Shown: positions 7,505 through 15,475, counted from the first letter of the stretch. The stretch is 39,059 bases of DNA from Candidatus Binatia bacterium (GCA_022824205.1 JAJEAI010000008.1:1-39059), one strand, 5' to 3'. Notes: a model not told the origin generated them from the letters alone. Numbers and translations are program-made.

Positions 7505-8590
7505 ATGTCCGGCAACGGCAAGACCCTGGTGGTGGACTCGGACGCCCACGTGGTGGAAACCGAGCACACGTGGGACTACCTGGAAGCGTCCGAGAGGAAG
7601 TTCCGCCCGCAGCTCTTCGCTCCCGAGGACTCCACCGCACAGTACTGGGTGCTGGACGGGAGGGTGCTGGGGTTCCGTTTCCGCACCTTGAGCGAACAGC
7701 AGCTCGACGAGGTCTCGGCCCAGGCCGGGCGGCAGATGCAGACGCCCAAGGAGGCGCGGGAACTGCGCGACGTGCAGCTTCGCGTGGACCACCTGGACAA
7801 GCTCGGCATCGATGTCCAGATCCTCTACAACACGCTGTGGATCGAGCAGGTGACCGACCGCGCCAACGTGGAGATCGCCCTGTGCGCGAGCTGGAACCGC
7901 TGGATGGCGGACGTGTGGAAGCAGGGCGACGGGCGGCTCCGGTGGGTGTGCGTGGTGCCGGCCCTGAGCATCTCCGAAGCGCTGGAGCAGATCCGCTTCA
8001 GCAAGGAGAACGGCGCGGTGGGCGTGTGCCTGCGGCCGTTCGAGGGCGACCGGCACCTGGTGGACCCCTACTTCTACCCGATCTTCGACGAGGCCATGCG
8101 CCTCGACATGATGATGGGCATCCACATCGCCATCGGCAGCCCCAGGATGGCCGCGCAGTTCCGCCCGCGCTACGACAGCGGCGGCGGACTGCCGGTGTTC
8201 CGTATCCCCACGGTCTCCCAGTGCTTCACGCTGATGATGAGCGAGGTGCCCAAGGTCTTTCCGGACCTGCGCTGGGGCTACATCGAGTCGTCGGCCCAGT
8301 GGGTGCCGTGGGTGGTGAACGAGACCATCCGCAGGTCCGGGACCGCGGAATATCCCAGGGACCCCATGAAAGCGTTCAACGTCTACGTGTCGGCCCAGAC
8401 CGACGACGACTTCCCTTACGTCCTCAAGTACGCGGGTGACGACAATATCGTCATCGGCACGGACTACGGCCACACCGACGCGTCCAGCGAGGTGGACGCC
8501 TTCACCATCTTCAACGGCAACGACACCATTTCGGCGGAACAGAAGCGGAAGATCCTGAGCGACAACGGCCGGGCGCTGTACGGGCTGTAG
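7505..8590 (+). CDS. Amidohydrolase-2 family protein, copy 2
   Basis: A 361-residue paralogue of the preceding enzyme, similar along its whole length. It keeps DSDAHVVE at the first strand, WIEQVTDRAN, the 'CASWNRWMADVWK' block, RPFEGDRH, GIHIAIG, YIESSAQWVPW and GTDYGHTDASSEVDAF. Metal-site residues are conserved in both copies, so both are probably active, perhaps as a hetero-oligomer or with different substrates. A strong AAAGGAGAAGG precedes the ATG. The most divergent region between copies is residues about 35-60 and 260-300. The family is certain; the substrate is unknown. Confidence 0.9.
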   Translation: MSGNGKTLVVDSDAHVVETEHTWDYLEASERKFRPQLFAPEDSTAQYWVLDGRVLGFRFRTLSEQQLDEVSAQAGRQMQTPKEARELRDVQLRVDHLDKLGIDVQILYNTLWIEQVTDRANVEIALCASWNRWMADVWKQGDGRLRWVCVVPALSISEALEQIRFSKENGAVGVCLRPFEGDRHLVDPYFYPIFDEAMRLDMMMGIHIAIGSPRMAAQFRPRYDSGGGLPVFRIPTVSQCFTLMMSEVPKVFPDLRWGYIESSAQWVPWVVNETIRRSGTAEYPRDPMKAFNVYVSAQTDDDFPYVLKYAGDDNIVIGTDYGHTDASSEVDAFTIFNGNDTISAEQKRKILSDNGRALYGL

Positions 8591-8724
8591 CGGCGCAGGA
8601 TTCGGATTCGATGGCTGTTCCGCCTGACGCATGGAAGAGTTGCCTGTGATTGACACTAGCCGTGGCAAGCAGTCGCGCGGTCGCTCAAGCGGCAAACACG
8701 TGGCAGACGGACAAGGCAGTGGAG

Positions 8725-8759
8725 TCCTTGGAGGACGGCGCTTGTACAAGGACCAAGGA
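8725..8759. promoter_or_regulatory. Nested palindromes over the ribosome site of the small RHH-like gene
   Basis: TCCTTGG (8725-8731) pairs with CCAAGGA (8753-8759). The loop holds a perfect 10-base palindrome CTTGTACAAG (8741-8750). The outer right arm covers the AGGAG ribosome site of the gene at 8767. This could be an operator for autoregulation or an mRNA hairpin that hides the ribosome site; both are inferences. Confidence 0.4.
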
Positions 8760-8766
8760 GTACATT

Positions 8767-8970
8767 ATGTCACGCTACACTTTTGAGTTGTCTGATGTTG
8801 CGGAGAAAGAACTTGAAGATCTGACCAAGACACTTGGAACATCCAGAGCCGATGTGCTCGGGCGCTCCCTCACACTCTTCAAGCATGCCGTCGAAGCAGA
8901 CAAGGTTGTTCTTCAAAGAAAGAAGGGCGACGGCGACGAAACGGAAGAACAAGAAGTGCTGCTGAAGTAG
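8767..8970 (+). CDS. Small ribbon-helix-helix-like protein
   Basis: A 67-residue protein. A strand-like start (SRYTFELSD) is followed by two helices, EKELEDLTKTLGTSRADVLGRSLTLFKHAVEADK. This is the pattern of short ribbon-helix-helix regulators and antitoxins: the helix turn 'G-T-S-R-A-D-V-L-x-R-S' and then a hydrophobic second helix. The tail is charged and probably disordered (KKGDGDETEEQE). An AGGAG lies six bases before the ATG. An upstream start at 8650 keeps the frame but adds a tail without ribosome site or recognisable structure, so it was not used. The gene is much less GC-rich than its neighbours, which suggests acquisition. No toxin partner is adjacent, so the role is open. Confidence 0.65.
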   Translation: MSRYTFELSDVAEKELEDLTKTLGTSRADVLGRSLTLFKHAVEADKVVLQRKKGDGDETEEQEVLLK

Positions 8971-9080
8971 CCATCCGGCTTGAGCTTGCGTGGCTAAGAG
9001 AACTCGTCACCGAACTGAGAAACCCCATCCCGCTTGCCCCCCGGGCCGCTCCATGCTTCCAGCTTCCGCAACATTGGAGT

Positions 9081-9650
9081 TTACCTGGCCCCGACCAGGA
9101 CCGACACGTTGTAGCAGACGCTGGTGAACAGCGGGCTCGTGCTCAGCCCGGTCCAGACGAAGAGCTTGCCCTCGGCGAAGAAGATGTGCATGCCGCAGTC
9201 GAACGCCAGCACCACGGCGCCGAGCACGGCCGCGGTGATGGAGACCACCGCGCCCCAACTCTCCCTGGCGCTCTTGAGGTAGAGGAACGTCATCAGCGCC
9301 ACGCCCAATTGAAATCCGACAAGCCAGATGGCCGCGGCGAAGCCGAGGACCCAGACGATGATGCACGTGGTGCGGCGCCGTTCCTCAGCCGGGTCGAGGG
9401 TCTCGCCCTGCTGTTCCAACAACGAGGCGTTGAAGACTCCCGGTTCGTCCTTGTCCGCAGGGGCGGGCGTCTCGTCGGTGCCGATGATCTGCCGCGCAAG
9501 CTGTAGCGCCAGCAGCGCGGCCGTGGGAAGTCCGATCATCCACGCCATGAGGCTCGCCTGGATCTCCCACTTCGAGGCCTCCCACAGCCCCCAGGCCAAC
9601 ATCAGGAACAACGCGCCCGTGAAGGCGATGGAGTAACCGTGGAAACTCAT
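9081..9650 (-). CDS. tctB: Tripartite tricarboxylate transporter small subunit TctB
   Basis: A 189-residue membrane protein with four hydrophobic segments: about residues 6-27, 32-52, 94-124 and 133-160. This is the TctB layout. It carries an unusually long acidic loop (about residues 60-92, rich in D, E and P) between the second and third segments, longer than the family norm. The ATG overlaps the tctA stop (ATGA). By family knowledge TctB is the small membrane subunit that works with TctA and a soluble receptor to import organic acids by secondary transport. Confidence 0.85.
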   Translation of the reverse strand: MSFHGYSIAFTGALFLMLAWGLWEASKWEIQASLMAWMIGLPTAALLALQLARQIIGTDETPAPADKDEPGVFNASLLEQQGETLDPAEERRRTTCIIVWVLGFAAAIWLVGFQLGVALMTFLYLKSARESWGAVVSITAAVLGAVVLAFDCGMHIFFAEGKLFVWTGLSTSPLFTSVCYNVSVLVGAR

Positions 9651-11248
9651 GACTCTGGCTCCGCCGCCCGCACACGCCGGCGTTGGCTGATGAGCGGGTA
9701 GGCGATGCTCACGATGATGATGCCCAGGATGATGAGCACGCCCGGCCGCGCGAGGAAGCCGAACTCGTAGCGCGAGTAGGTGATCCACAGGTAGTTGTCG
9801 GCCAGCCGCCCCAGCACCAGCCCCAGCAGAAGCGCCGGGCGGGACCAGTCGAACGTCACCATGAGCCAGCCCAGAGCGCCGAAGATCAGCGTGATGACGA
9901 TGTCTCCGATGCTGTTGCTGTGGGTGTAGGAGCCCAGGTAGATGAACAGCAATAGCGGCGGGATCAGCAGCGTCCCCTTGATGCGCGTGAGGCGCGCCAA
10001 CTGGTTCAGGAAGAGGAAGCACACGGACACGGTGATGACGTTGGACACCACCAGCACCCAGACCAGCGAGAGGGTGACGTCCAGGTCCTTGGTCAGCATC
10101 GACGTGCCCGGCCGCAGCCCCAGGATCAGGAACGCTCCCAGGAGGATGGCGGTGGTGACGTTGCCGGGGATGCCGAAGGCGATGGTGGGTATGAGCGCGC
10201 CGCCGAGGGTGGAGTTGTTGGCCGCGCCGGGGCCGACGACCCCCTCGATGACCCCCGTGCCCACTTGGTCTTGCTTGCCCGAGGACTGCATGGCGTGGGC
10301 GTACGCCACCCATTGGGAAACGGGTCCACCCATGCCCGGGATGATGCCGATATAGGTGCCCATGGCGCTGCAGCGAATCACCAGCCACCAGTGGCGCAGG
10401 GCGTCCTTCACCCCCTGGAGCACGCCTCCCAGGCGCCCCACGTGCGCCTGCGCGATGCTGCCCCCCTTGGTGGCCAGGTCGACGATTTCCGGAATGGCGA
10501 AGAGGCCCACCGTGGCGGGCACCAGTCCGATGCCCGCGCCGCCGGTTTCGCCGCCGCCCCACAGGTAGATGAAACCGAAGGTATAGCGCTCGGTGGCGGT
10601 CTGCATGTCCAGGCCCACCAGCGAGAACATGAAGCCCAGTCCTCCCGCGGCCAGGCCCTTGACCACGCTGCCGCCGCTCAGGGCGCCGACGAAGGTCACG
10701 CCCGCCACCGTGAGCATGAAGAACTCGGGGGTACCCAGGGACAGCACCAGCGGCGTGACGATGGGGATGGCCACGGCGATGGCGCAGGCGCCCACGAGCG
10801 CGCCCATGAGGGAGCTCATGAGCGAGGCGCCCAGGGCGCGCCCCGCTTCGCCCTTTTTGGCCATGGGGTGCCCTTCGACGATGGTCGAGGCGGTGGAACC
10901 CTCGCCCGGAATGCCGAAGAGGACGGAGGTGATGTCGCCGGTGGTGGCGGTGACCGCCATCATGCCCAGCAGGAAGGAGAACGCCTCCACCGCGTCCATC
11001 TTGAGCTGGAACGCGAACCCGAGCATAAGGGCCATGGTCACGGGTCCGCCGAGGCCGGGCAGCATGCCCACGGCGAATCCGATGACGTTGCCCAGCAGCA
11101 GGTAGCCGAAGGCGGGCCAGGCGAAGACCCGGAGCAGCCCCTTCATGGAGGCCGCCCCGATCTCCGCGGCCATGTCCTGGGCCAGATAGATCCAGAGGGC
11201 CAGGACGACCAGGATGGCGAGCCAGGTCAGGCGTCGGTTGCCGGTCAC
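9647..11248 (-). CDS. tctA: Tripartite tricarboxylate transporter large subunit TctA
   Basis: A 533-residue permease with about a dozen membrane segments. TctA hallmarks are the near-N-terminal GMLPGLGGPVTMALMLGFAF and its internal repeat GIIPGMGGPVSQWVAYAHA in the second half. Others are FGIPGEGSTASTIVEGHPMAKKG and GPGAANNSTLGGALIPTIAFGIPG, which line the transport path. The GTG start has GAGGGG about 13 bases upstream. It is the middle gene of an operon, 35 bases after tctC and overlapping tctB. It is predicted to drive cation-coupled uptake of a carboxylate. The neighbouring UbiD suggests an aromatic or unsaturated acid rather than citrate, but this is inference. Confidence 0.95.
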   Translation of the reverse strand: MTGNRRLTWLAILVVLALWIYLAQDMAAEIGAASMKGLLRVFAWPAFGYLLLGNVIGFAVGMLPGLGGPVTMALMLGFAFQLKMDAVEAFSFLLGMMAVTATTGDITSVLFGIPGEGSTASTIVEGHPMAKKGEAGRALGASLMSSLMGALVGACAIAVAIPIVTPLVLSLGTPEFFMLTVAGVTFVGALSGGSVVKGLAAGGLGFMFSLVGLDMQTATERYTFGFIYLWGGGETGGAGIGLVPATVGLFAIPEIVDLATKGGSIAQAHVGRLGGVLQGVKDALRHWWLVIRCSAMGTYIGIIPGMGGPVSQWVAYAHAMQSSGKQDQVGTGVIEGVVGPGAANNSTLGGALIPTIAFGIPGNVTTAILLGAFLILGLRPGTSMLTKDLDVTLSLVWVLVVSNVITVSVCFLFLNQLARLTRIKGTLLIPPLLLFIYLGSYTHSNSIGDIVITLIFGALGWLMVTFDWSRPALLLGLVLGRLADNYLWITYSRYEFGFLARPGVLIILGIIIVSIAYPLISQRRRVRAAEPES

Positions 11249-11283
11249 GGGTGTGAGTGTCCCCTCTCAGCCCGAGGAGTCGG

Positions 11284-12363
11284 TCACGGTTTCTGCGCCA
11301 AGGCTTTCAGCAGCTCTATAGCCTCCGGATCGCTCTTCTGGATCTCCACGACCCGGTCGATGATGGCCTGGGCCTGGGACGCGTTGAGGGAGATCAGCTT
11401 GAAGCCGATGGCCTTCTCGAAGTGGGCGATCATGTCGGGGTCCTTCAAAAACCGGTCGAAGCTCGCGGCCATGGCGTCGAAGGTCGCATTGGAGACGCGG
11501 GGCGCGTAGACCCAGCCGCGGCGGACACCGGCGAGGAAGGCCAAGGTCTCCATGGCGCGGAAGCGCACGTCCTTGCGTATCGACTCGCCCTTGAGTTCCA
11601 GGACGATCTCGAAATAGGTGGGGATGTCCGGCAGACGCGGGTCCCGGACGATCTTGCCGTCCTGGACGGTGCCTTCCTGGGCGATGGGGACGACGATGCC
11701 CTCCTTGACCATGGGCTCCACCGCGGTGAAGTAAGCGCTCTGGCTGTCGTTGGTCATGGTCAGCTCGCCCCGCCGGATGGCCGCGCGCATGTCGCCGCTG
11801 CTCCCGTAACCGGTCACCACCTTGTGGTCGACGTCCAGTATCCTCATGAGCAGACGCGGCAGCATGGCGCGGGGGCTCTGGATCGAAGTGGTGCCGAAGA
11901 ACACCTTCTTCTTCAACCCGGCCAGGTCCGTGCCCTTGTCGATGCCCAGTTCCTTGCTGGAAAACGCGATGGTGGTCTCGCGCACCCCGCCGAGCCAGCG
12001 CAGCTTGGCCAGCTCGAACTTGACCTTGTCAGGCTTGAAAATCGTGTCCGTCACCGAGGTGGAGAACTGTCCGATGATGGTGCCGTCGGCCGGCGCCGAG
12101 TTGTACACCCAGTTCTCGCCCACGATGCCGCCGCCGCCGGGCATGTTGCGTATGATCATGGTGGGGTCGCCCGGGATCTGCTTGCCCATGAAGGGAAGCA
12201 TCTGGCGCGCCATGATGTCGGCCGCACCGCCCACGGAATAGGGGATCAGGATGGCGACGGTCTTGCCCTTGAAAGAGACTTCGGCGACCGTCTGGGTCAC
12301 GCTCGCGAAGACGAGGCACAGAGCGACGATTGCGGTTACGAGGACTGCGGAAAGTCGTTTCAT
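11284..12363 (-). CDS. tctC: Tripartite tricarboxylate transporter receptor (TctC/Bug-like)
   Basis: A 359-residue periplasmic solute receptor. The signal peptide covers about residues 1-27 (MKRL, hydrophobic core, VAEVSF). The mature part has the Bug/TctC signature: ILIPYSVGGAADIMAR, followed by IIRNMPGGGGIVGENWVYNSAPADGTIIG. These loops bind the carboxylates of the ligand through backbone amides and a water pair. The ATG was chosen because AGGAAGGAG lies seven bases before it. It is the first gene of the operon, with its own promoter-like site. It is somewhat longer than classical Bug proteins (about 320 residues), with extra length in the second lobe. The ligand is unknown. Confidence 0.92.
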   Translation of the reverse strand: MKRLSAVLVTAIVALCLVFASVTQTVAEVSFKGKTVAILIPYSVGGAADIMARQMLPFMGKQIPGDPTMIIRNMPGGGGIVGENWVYNSAPADGTIIGQFSTSVTDTIFKPDKVKFELAKLRWLGGVRETTIAFSSKELGIDKGTDLAGLKKKVFFGTTSIQSPRAMLPRLLMRILDVDHKVVTGYGSSGDMRAAIRRGELTMTNDSQSAYFTAVEPMVKEGIVVPIAQEGTVQDGKIVRDPRLPDIPTYFEIVLELKGESIRKDVRFRAMETLAFLAGVRRGWVYAPRVSNATFDAMAASFDRFLKDPDMIAHFEKAIGFKLISLNASQAQAIIDRVVEIQKSDPEAIELLKALAQKP

Positions 12364-12394
12364 GGAGTGCTCCTTCCTGGGTTGGTCCAAAGCC

Positions 12395-12424
12395 CTTGTA
12401 TTGCGGGTCGGGTCCGGATGTCAA
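12395..12424 (-). promoter_or_regulatory. Sigma70-like promoter of tctCAB
   Basis: On the minus strand, a perfect TTGACA (12424-12419), an 18-base spacer and TACAAG (12400-12395). Predicted transcription start is near 12388, about 25 bases before the tctC ATG. It faces away from the ubiD promoter in the same 226-base divergent region. Confidence 0.45.
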
Positions 12425-12449
12425 CCCGCACGCCGCGTTCCGGCGTGAT

Positions 12450-12478
12450 TTGACAAGCTTCCGCCCTTCGGCTAAGAA
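12450..12478 (+). promoter_or_regulatory. Possible promoter of the ubiD-zinc ribbon-nadD-like operon
   Basis: A perfect TTGACA (12450-12455), a 17-base spacer, then a weak -10 TAAGAA (12473-12478). The leader to the ubiD ATG would be about 105 bases. The -35 boxes of the two divergent promoters are only about 25 bases apart, so one regulator could govern both. Confidence 0.4.
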
Positions 12479-12589
12479 CGCAAAATCTTCGTAGACTCCA
12501 GCACGTCGTGTCCTGCGCCCCGAAGAAACATGGAGCTTGTTCGTAGCGCAGGAAGGCCGCTTACAACACATCCCCGAAAGAGGTGACAC

Positions 12590-14035
12590 ATGCCCAAGAG
12601 CCTGGGATCGTTTCTGGAAGACTGCCGGCGTGAGATTCCCAACGAGGTGGTCCACGTGACCAAGCAGGTGGACCCGGCCCACTACGACGTGAGTGCCCTC
12701 ATCAAGCACCTGGACGAGATGCGCAAGTTCCCCATCTTGGTATTCGACAACCCGCTCAACCTCCACGGACAACCGTCGGACATCAAGCTGACCATGAACT
12801 GCGAGATCTCCCAGGGCAAGACCCAGGTGGCCCTCGGCCTGGACAAGAGCACGAGCCGCGAGGTCATGACCGACGTCTGCCTGGAACGCGAGGAGCACCG
12901 CGTCGAGCCCGTGGTCATCGAGCGCGACCAGGCGCCGGTCATGCAGAACGTCCAGACCGGCAAGGACGTGGACATCTACCAGATCCCGGTGATGCGGCAC
13001 CACTACATGGACGGCGGTCCCTACATCGTCATGTCCACCATCACCAGGGAGCGGCAATCCGGCATCTACAACTGCTCGTACCACCGCATGGAGGTGAAGT
13101 CGCCCCAGAGCACGGCGCTGTACGCCTCGCCGCGCCACCTGTGGAAGATCTTCAAGGACTATGAAGACAACAACATGGAGTGCCCCGTGGCCACCGTGCT
13201 GGGACACCACCCGGCGTACCACATGGGCGCGTGCTACAGCGGCCCGTTCGAGGTGAGCGAGTTCGACATCATCGGCGGCTACATGCAGGAGCCGCTGCGG
13301 CTGACGCCGTCCTCCACCTGGGGCGATAACTTCCTGATCCCGGCCGACGCCGAGGTGGTCATCGAAGGCCTCCTGCAGCCCAACAAGCGCGTGGTGGAGG
13401 GCCCCTTCGGCGAGGCGCCGGGCTATCTTGGCCCGCAGCGCTACACCACCTGCGTGGAATACAAGGTCACGGCCATGAACTGGCGCAAGGGCGCCATGTT
13501 CCAGTCCATCATCACCCCGGAAGGGGACAAGCCGTGGATGGACCTGCCGCGCGAGGGCGCCTACCTGCGCCGTTGCCGCGAGGCGGTCCCCGGCGTGACT
13601 GCGGTGTGCAAGATGGGTCGCCACGCCCACTACAACGTGTTCATCTCCATGAAGAAGATGTCCGAGGGCGACCCCGGCCGGGCGGCGGCCGCGGCCCTGA
13701 CCTTCGACCACACCAAGAACGTCTTCGTCTTCGACGAGGACATCAACGTGTACAACCCCACGGACATCCTGTGGGCGCTGGCCACGCGCGTGCAGCCGCA
13801 CCGCCAGGTGTCGATCCTGCAGCCGCTGTTCCGCGGCAACTTCCTGGACCCCTCGCTGGTGGACGAGATCAAGACCTCCGGCATGATCGTCGACGCCACG
13901 CGCCCCCTGGACCGGCCCTTCTCGCCGGTGTCGAAGGTGCCGGACGAGGCCATGGAGCGCGTCAAGGTCGAGGACTTCATTCCGGGCGAGATCCTGTCGC
14001 ACATCCCCATCGACCGGACCACCTACTGGTCGTAG
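12590..14035 (+). CDS. UbiD-family prFMN-dependent (de)carboxylase
   Basis: A 481-residue UbiD-family enzyme. Known active-site positions can be mapped by spacing: N161 and R166 (NCSYHR), H183 (PRH), E224 (SEF), and the EGPFGE pair E270/E275. These match the metal/prFMN ligands and the catalytic Arg-Glu-Glu set of Fdc1 and UbiD. It should therefore bind prenylated FMN and reversibly decarboxylate an aromatic or alpha,beta-unsaturated acid. Prenylation of FMN needs UbiX, which is not in this window. The ATG has AAAGAGGTGA upstream. It diverges from a carboxylate transporter operon and is followed by a zinc-ribbon protein. The substrate is unknown, and the name UbiD does not imply ubiquinone synthesis here. 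Confidence 0.93.
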   Translation: MPKSLGSFLEDCRREIPNEVVHVTKQVDPAHYDVSALIKHLDEMRKFPILVFDNPLNLHGQPSDIKLTMNCEISQGKTQVALGLDKSTSREVMTDVCLEREEHRVEPVVIERDQAPVMQNVQTGKDVDIYQIPVMRHHYMDGGPYIVMSTITRERQSGIYNCSYHRMEVKSPQSTALYASPRHLWKIFKDYEDNNMECPVATVLGHHPAYHMGACYSGPFEVSEFDIIGGYMQEPLRLTPSSTWGDNFLIPADAEVVIEGLLQPNKRVVEGPFGEAPGYLGPQRYTTCVEYKVTAMNWRKGAMFQSIITPEGDKPWMDLPREGAYLRRCREAVPGVTAVCKMGRHAHYNVFISMKKMSEGDPGRAAAAALTFDHTKNVFVFDEDINVYNPTDILWALATRVQPHRQVSILQPLFRGNFLDPSLVDEIKTSGMIVDATRPLDRPFSPVSKVPDEAMERVKVEDFIPGEILSHIPIDRTTYWS

Positions 14036-14104
14036 GCCGGCGGATCGATCCGGGCACCGCGTCGCGCGCCCCACGGAATTCATTCAGAACGAAAGGAACC
14101 CCTC

Positions 14105-14251
14105 ATGGGTCAGGCAGTCGAAATCACTTGTCCGAAATGCAGTGAAAAGTTCGTGGTGAACCCGCACATGCTGGGCTCCGGCATGGAGTTTCACTGCCCC
14201 TTCTGCGGCGTCTACTTCCCCGAGGAAGAGAGTCCGCACATCTGGAAGTAG
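14105..14251 (+). CDS. 48-residue zinc-ribbon protein next to UbiD
   Basis: A tiny protein with two Cys pairs, CPKC (9-12) and CPFC (31-34), separated by about 18 residues. This is a rubredoxin-like or zinc-ribbon knuckle pair, and most of the protein is the zinc site. AAAGGA precedes the ATG. It lies 69 bases after ubiD on the same strand. Gallate/vanillate-type decarboxylases of the UbiD family are known to work with a small zinc-ribbon D subunit (BsdD/VdcD), so this may be an analogous partner; the sequence itself does not prove it. Its reading frame continues after the TAG straight into the next gene, with coding-like codons in between. Confidence 0.8.
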   Translation: MGQAVEITCPKCSEKFVVNPHMLGSGMEFHCPFCGVYFPEEESPHIWK

Positions 14252-14335
14252 GAGAGTTCGTCGCCCCACGATTTCTTCGATCTGAAGCGTCTGTTCGCTT
14301 TCCGCGAGGCGCTGGAACGGATCGAGGCCGCGGCC

Positions 14336-15211
14336 GTGCCCGAGGCCGTCCTGGTGGACGGCCCGGAGCCCGTCCGCGGCGGCCGTGTGGGCGTTTTGCC
14401 GGGCTCTTTCAACCCGCCTACCGTCGCCCACCTGGAACTGGCCCGGGCGGCCCGGCGGCGGTTCGAACTCGACACCGTCGCCTTTTCCCTCGGCAGCGTC
14501 ATCGTCGACAAGGAACGCGTGGAAGGGCTGTGCCGCGAGGACCGGCTCTTGCTGCTTGCGCTGTTGACCGCGGACGACGTCCGGGCCGCGGCCGTGGTGG
14601 TCAACCGCGGCCTCTACTCCGAGCAGGCGCCCGCGTTCCGGGCGTGCTTCGGTCATGACGCGGACTTGTGGTTCATCGTGGGCATGGACAAGGTGCTGCA
14701 GATCTTCGACCCCAGGTACTACGAAGACCGCGACGCCGCGCTGGACACGCTGTTCGCGCAGGTGCGGCTGATCGCGGCCAACCGCGAGGCCTGGGGCGCC
14801 GAGGCGCTGCGCGCACTGCTCGACCGGCCCGAAAACGCTCCCTACCGGCACCGGGTGCAACCGCTGGAGTTGCCGCCACGCCTCCGGCATCAGTCCTCCA
14901 GTGCCGTGCGGCACGGAGTCGGGAGCGGGGAGCCGCCGGGCGATGCCATCCCGCCGCCCGTGCGGGAGTTCCTCGAAGCCACGGGCGCGTACCGGGAGGC
15001 CTACGAGTTGCGCCTGGCGGGACTCGACACCCTCTATCCCGTGCGGAAATGGGCGGAGGCGGAGGTGACGTTCGAGGCCCTGCTGGCGAGGGCGGCGGAA
15101 TCCGGCGTGGCGGGCGCGGGTGTGCGCGAGATTCTCCACTCCCGGATGCCGCCCGAGGATCTCAAGGCGCGGCTGGCGAGGCTCGGTCTGACGCGGTCCC
15201 ATGCTTGGTGA
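14336..15211 (+). CDS. NadD-like nucleotidyltransferase
   Basis: A 291-residue protein with the nucleotidyltransferase fold of nicotinate-nucleotide adenylyltransferases. GSFNPPTVAHLEL (23-35) is the (H/T)xGH phosphate-binding motif with Ala in place of Gly. LWFIVGMDKVLQIFDPRYY matches the substrate-binding 'GxD' segment. HQSSSAVR is the ISSTxxR motif, followed by IPPPVREFLEATGAY as in NadD. A C-terminal extension of about 60 residues (LAGLDTLYPVRKWAEAEVTFEAL...) is not part of normal NadD. The GTG start has GAGG eight bases upstream. About 28 coding-like codons precede it in frame, so the true N-terminus may lie further upstream at a non-AUG codon. It may adenylylate a nucleotide other than NaMN. 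Confidence 0.75.
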   Translation: MPEAVLVDGPEPVRGGRVGVLPGSFNPPTVAHLELARAARRRFELDTVAFSLGSVIVDKERVEGLCREDRLLLLALLTADDVRAAAVVVNRGLYSEQAPAFRACFGHDADLWFIVGMDKVLQIFDPRYYEDRDAALDTLFAQVRLIAANREAWGAEALRALLDRPENAPYRHRVQPLELPPRLRHQSSSAVRHGVGSGEPPGDAIPPPVREFLEATGAYREAYELRLAGLDTLYPVRKWAEAEVTFEALLARAAESGVAGAGVREILHSRMPPEDLKARLARLGLTRSHAW

Positions 15212-15284
15212 CGCGAACGCCCCGAATCTTGCACCGGCCTCCCGAATCGTCATTCCCGCTTTCCAGCGTGTGTAAAACTCCCAA

Positions 15285-15419
15285 GGCACCAACGCACCGA
15301 AACGTCATTCCCGCGAAAGCGGGAATCCAGGGGTTGGGAGGGGGCAAACGGGCGCATTCCCCACGCCACCGCCCCTGGATTCCCGCTTTCGCGGGAATGA
15401 CGTTTCAGGGGTTGGTGCC
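15285..15419. repeat. Inverted REP doublet (REPIN-like fold-back)
   Basis: Arms 15285-15333 and 15372-15419 are inverted repeats differing only in a few bases near their middle. Each arm contains the palindrome ATTCCCGCgaaaGCGGGAAT (the right arm its complement). The spacer starts GGTTGGGAGGGGG and ends CCGCCCC, as in the element at 4335. It lies between the NadD-like gene and the convergent Ntn-hydrolase gene, and together with the next hairpin it occupies the gene-free stretch 15212-15497. A partial unit, GTCATTCCCGCTTTCC, is also present at 15249-15264. Confidence 0.9.
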
Positions 15420-15440
15420 CCTCCCGGATGGGGTCTTGAC

Positions 15441-15475
15441 ACACCCTGTTTCGCGGGAATGACGAAACAGGGTGT
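15441..15475. repeat. Perfect 13-base hairpin containing a REP half-core
   Basis: ACACCCTGTTTCG (15441-15453) and its exact complement (15463-15475) enclose the nine-base loop CGGGAATGA, which is half of the REP core. It looks like a damaged REP unit that has formed a new stem. Position between convergent stops would also allow a terminator role, but there is no U-tract. Confidence 0.7.

Noticed and set aside
6284..8749. Long minus-strand open frame covering both amidohydrolases
   Set aside because: It spans two real genes and their spacer, has a repeated pattern only because the sense genes are paralogues, and shows no motif.
8650..8766. Upstream extension of the small RHH-like gene
   Set aside because: No ribosome site, composition unlike the rest, and the start at 8767 has AGGAG and begins at the expected strand.
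12029..14083. Minus-strand open frame across the tctC-ubiD divergent region
   Set aside because: It overlaps ubiD antisense and part of tctC in another frame; codon use does not fit and no start or family could be seen.
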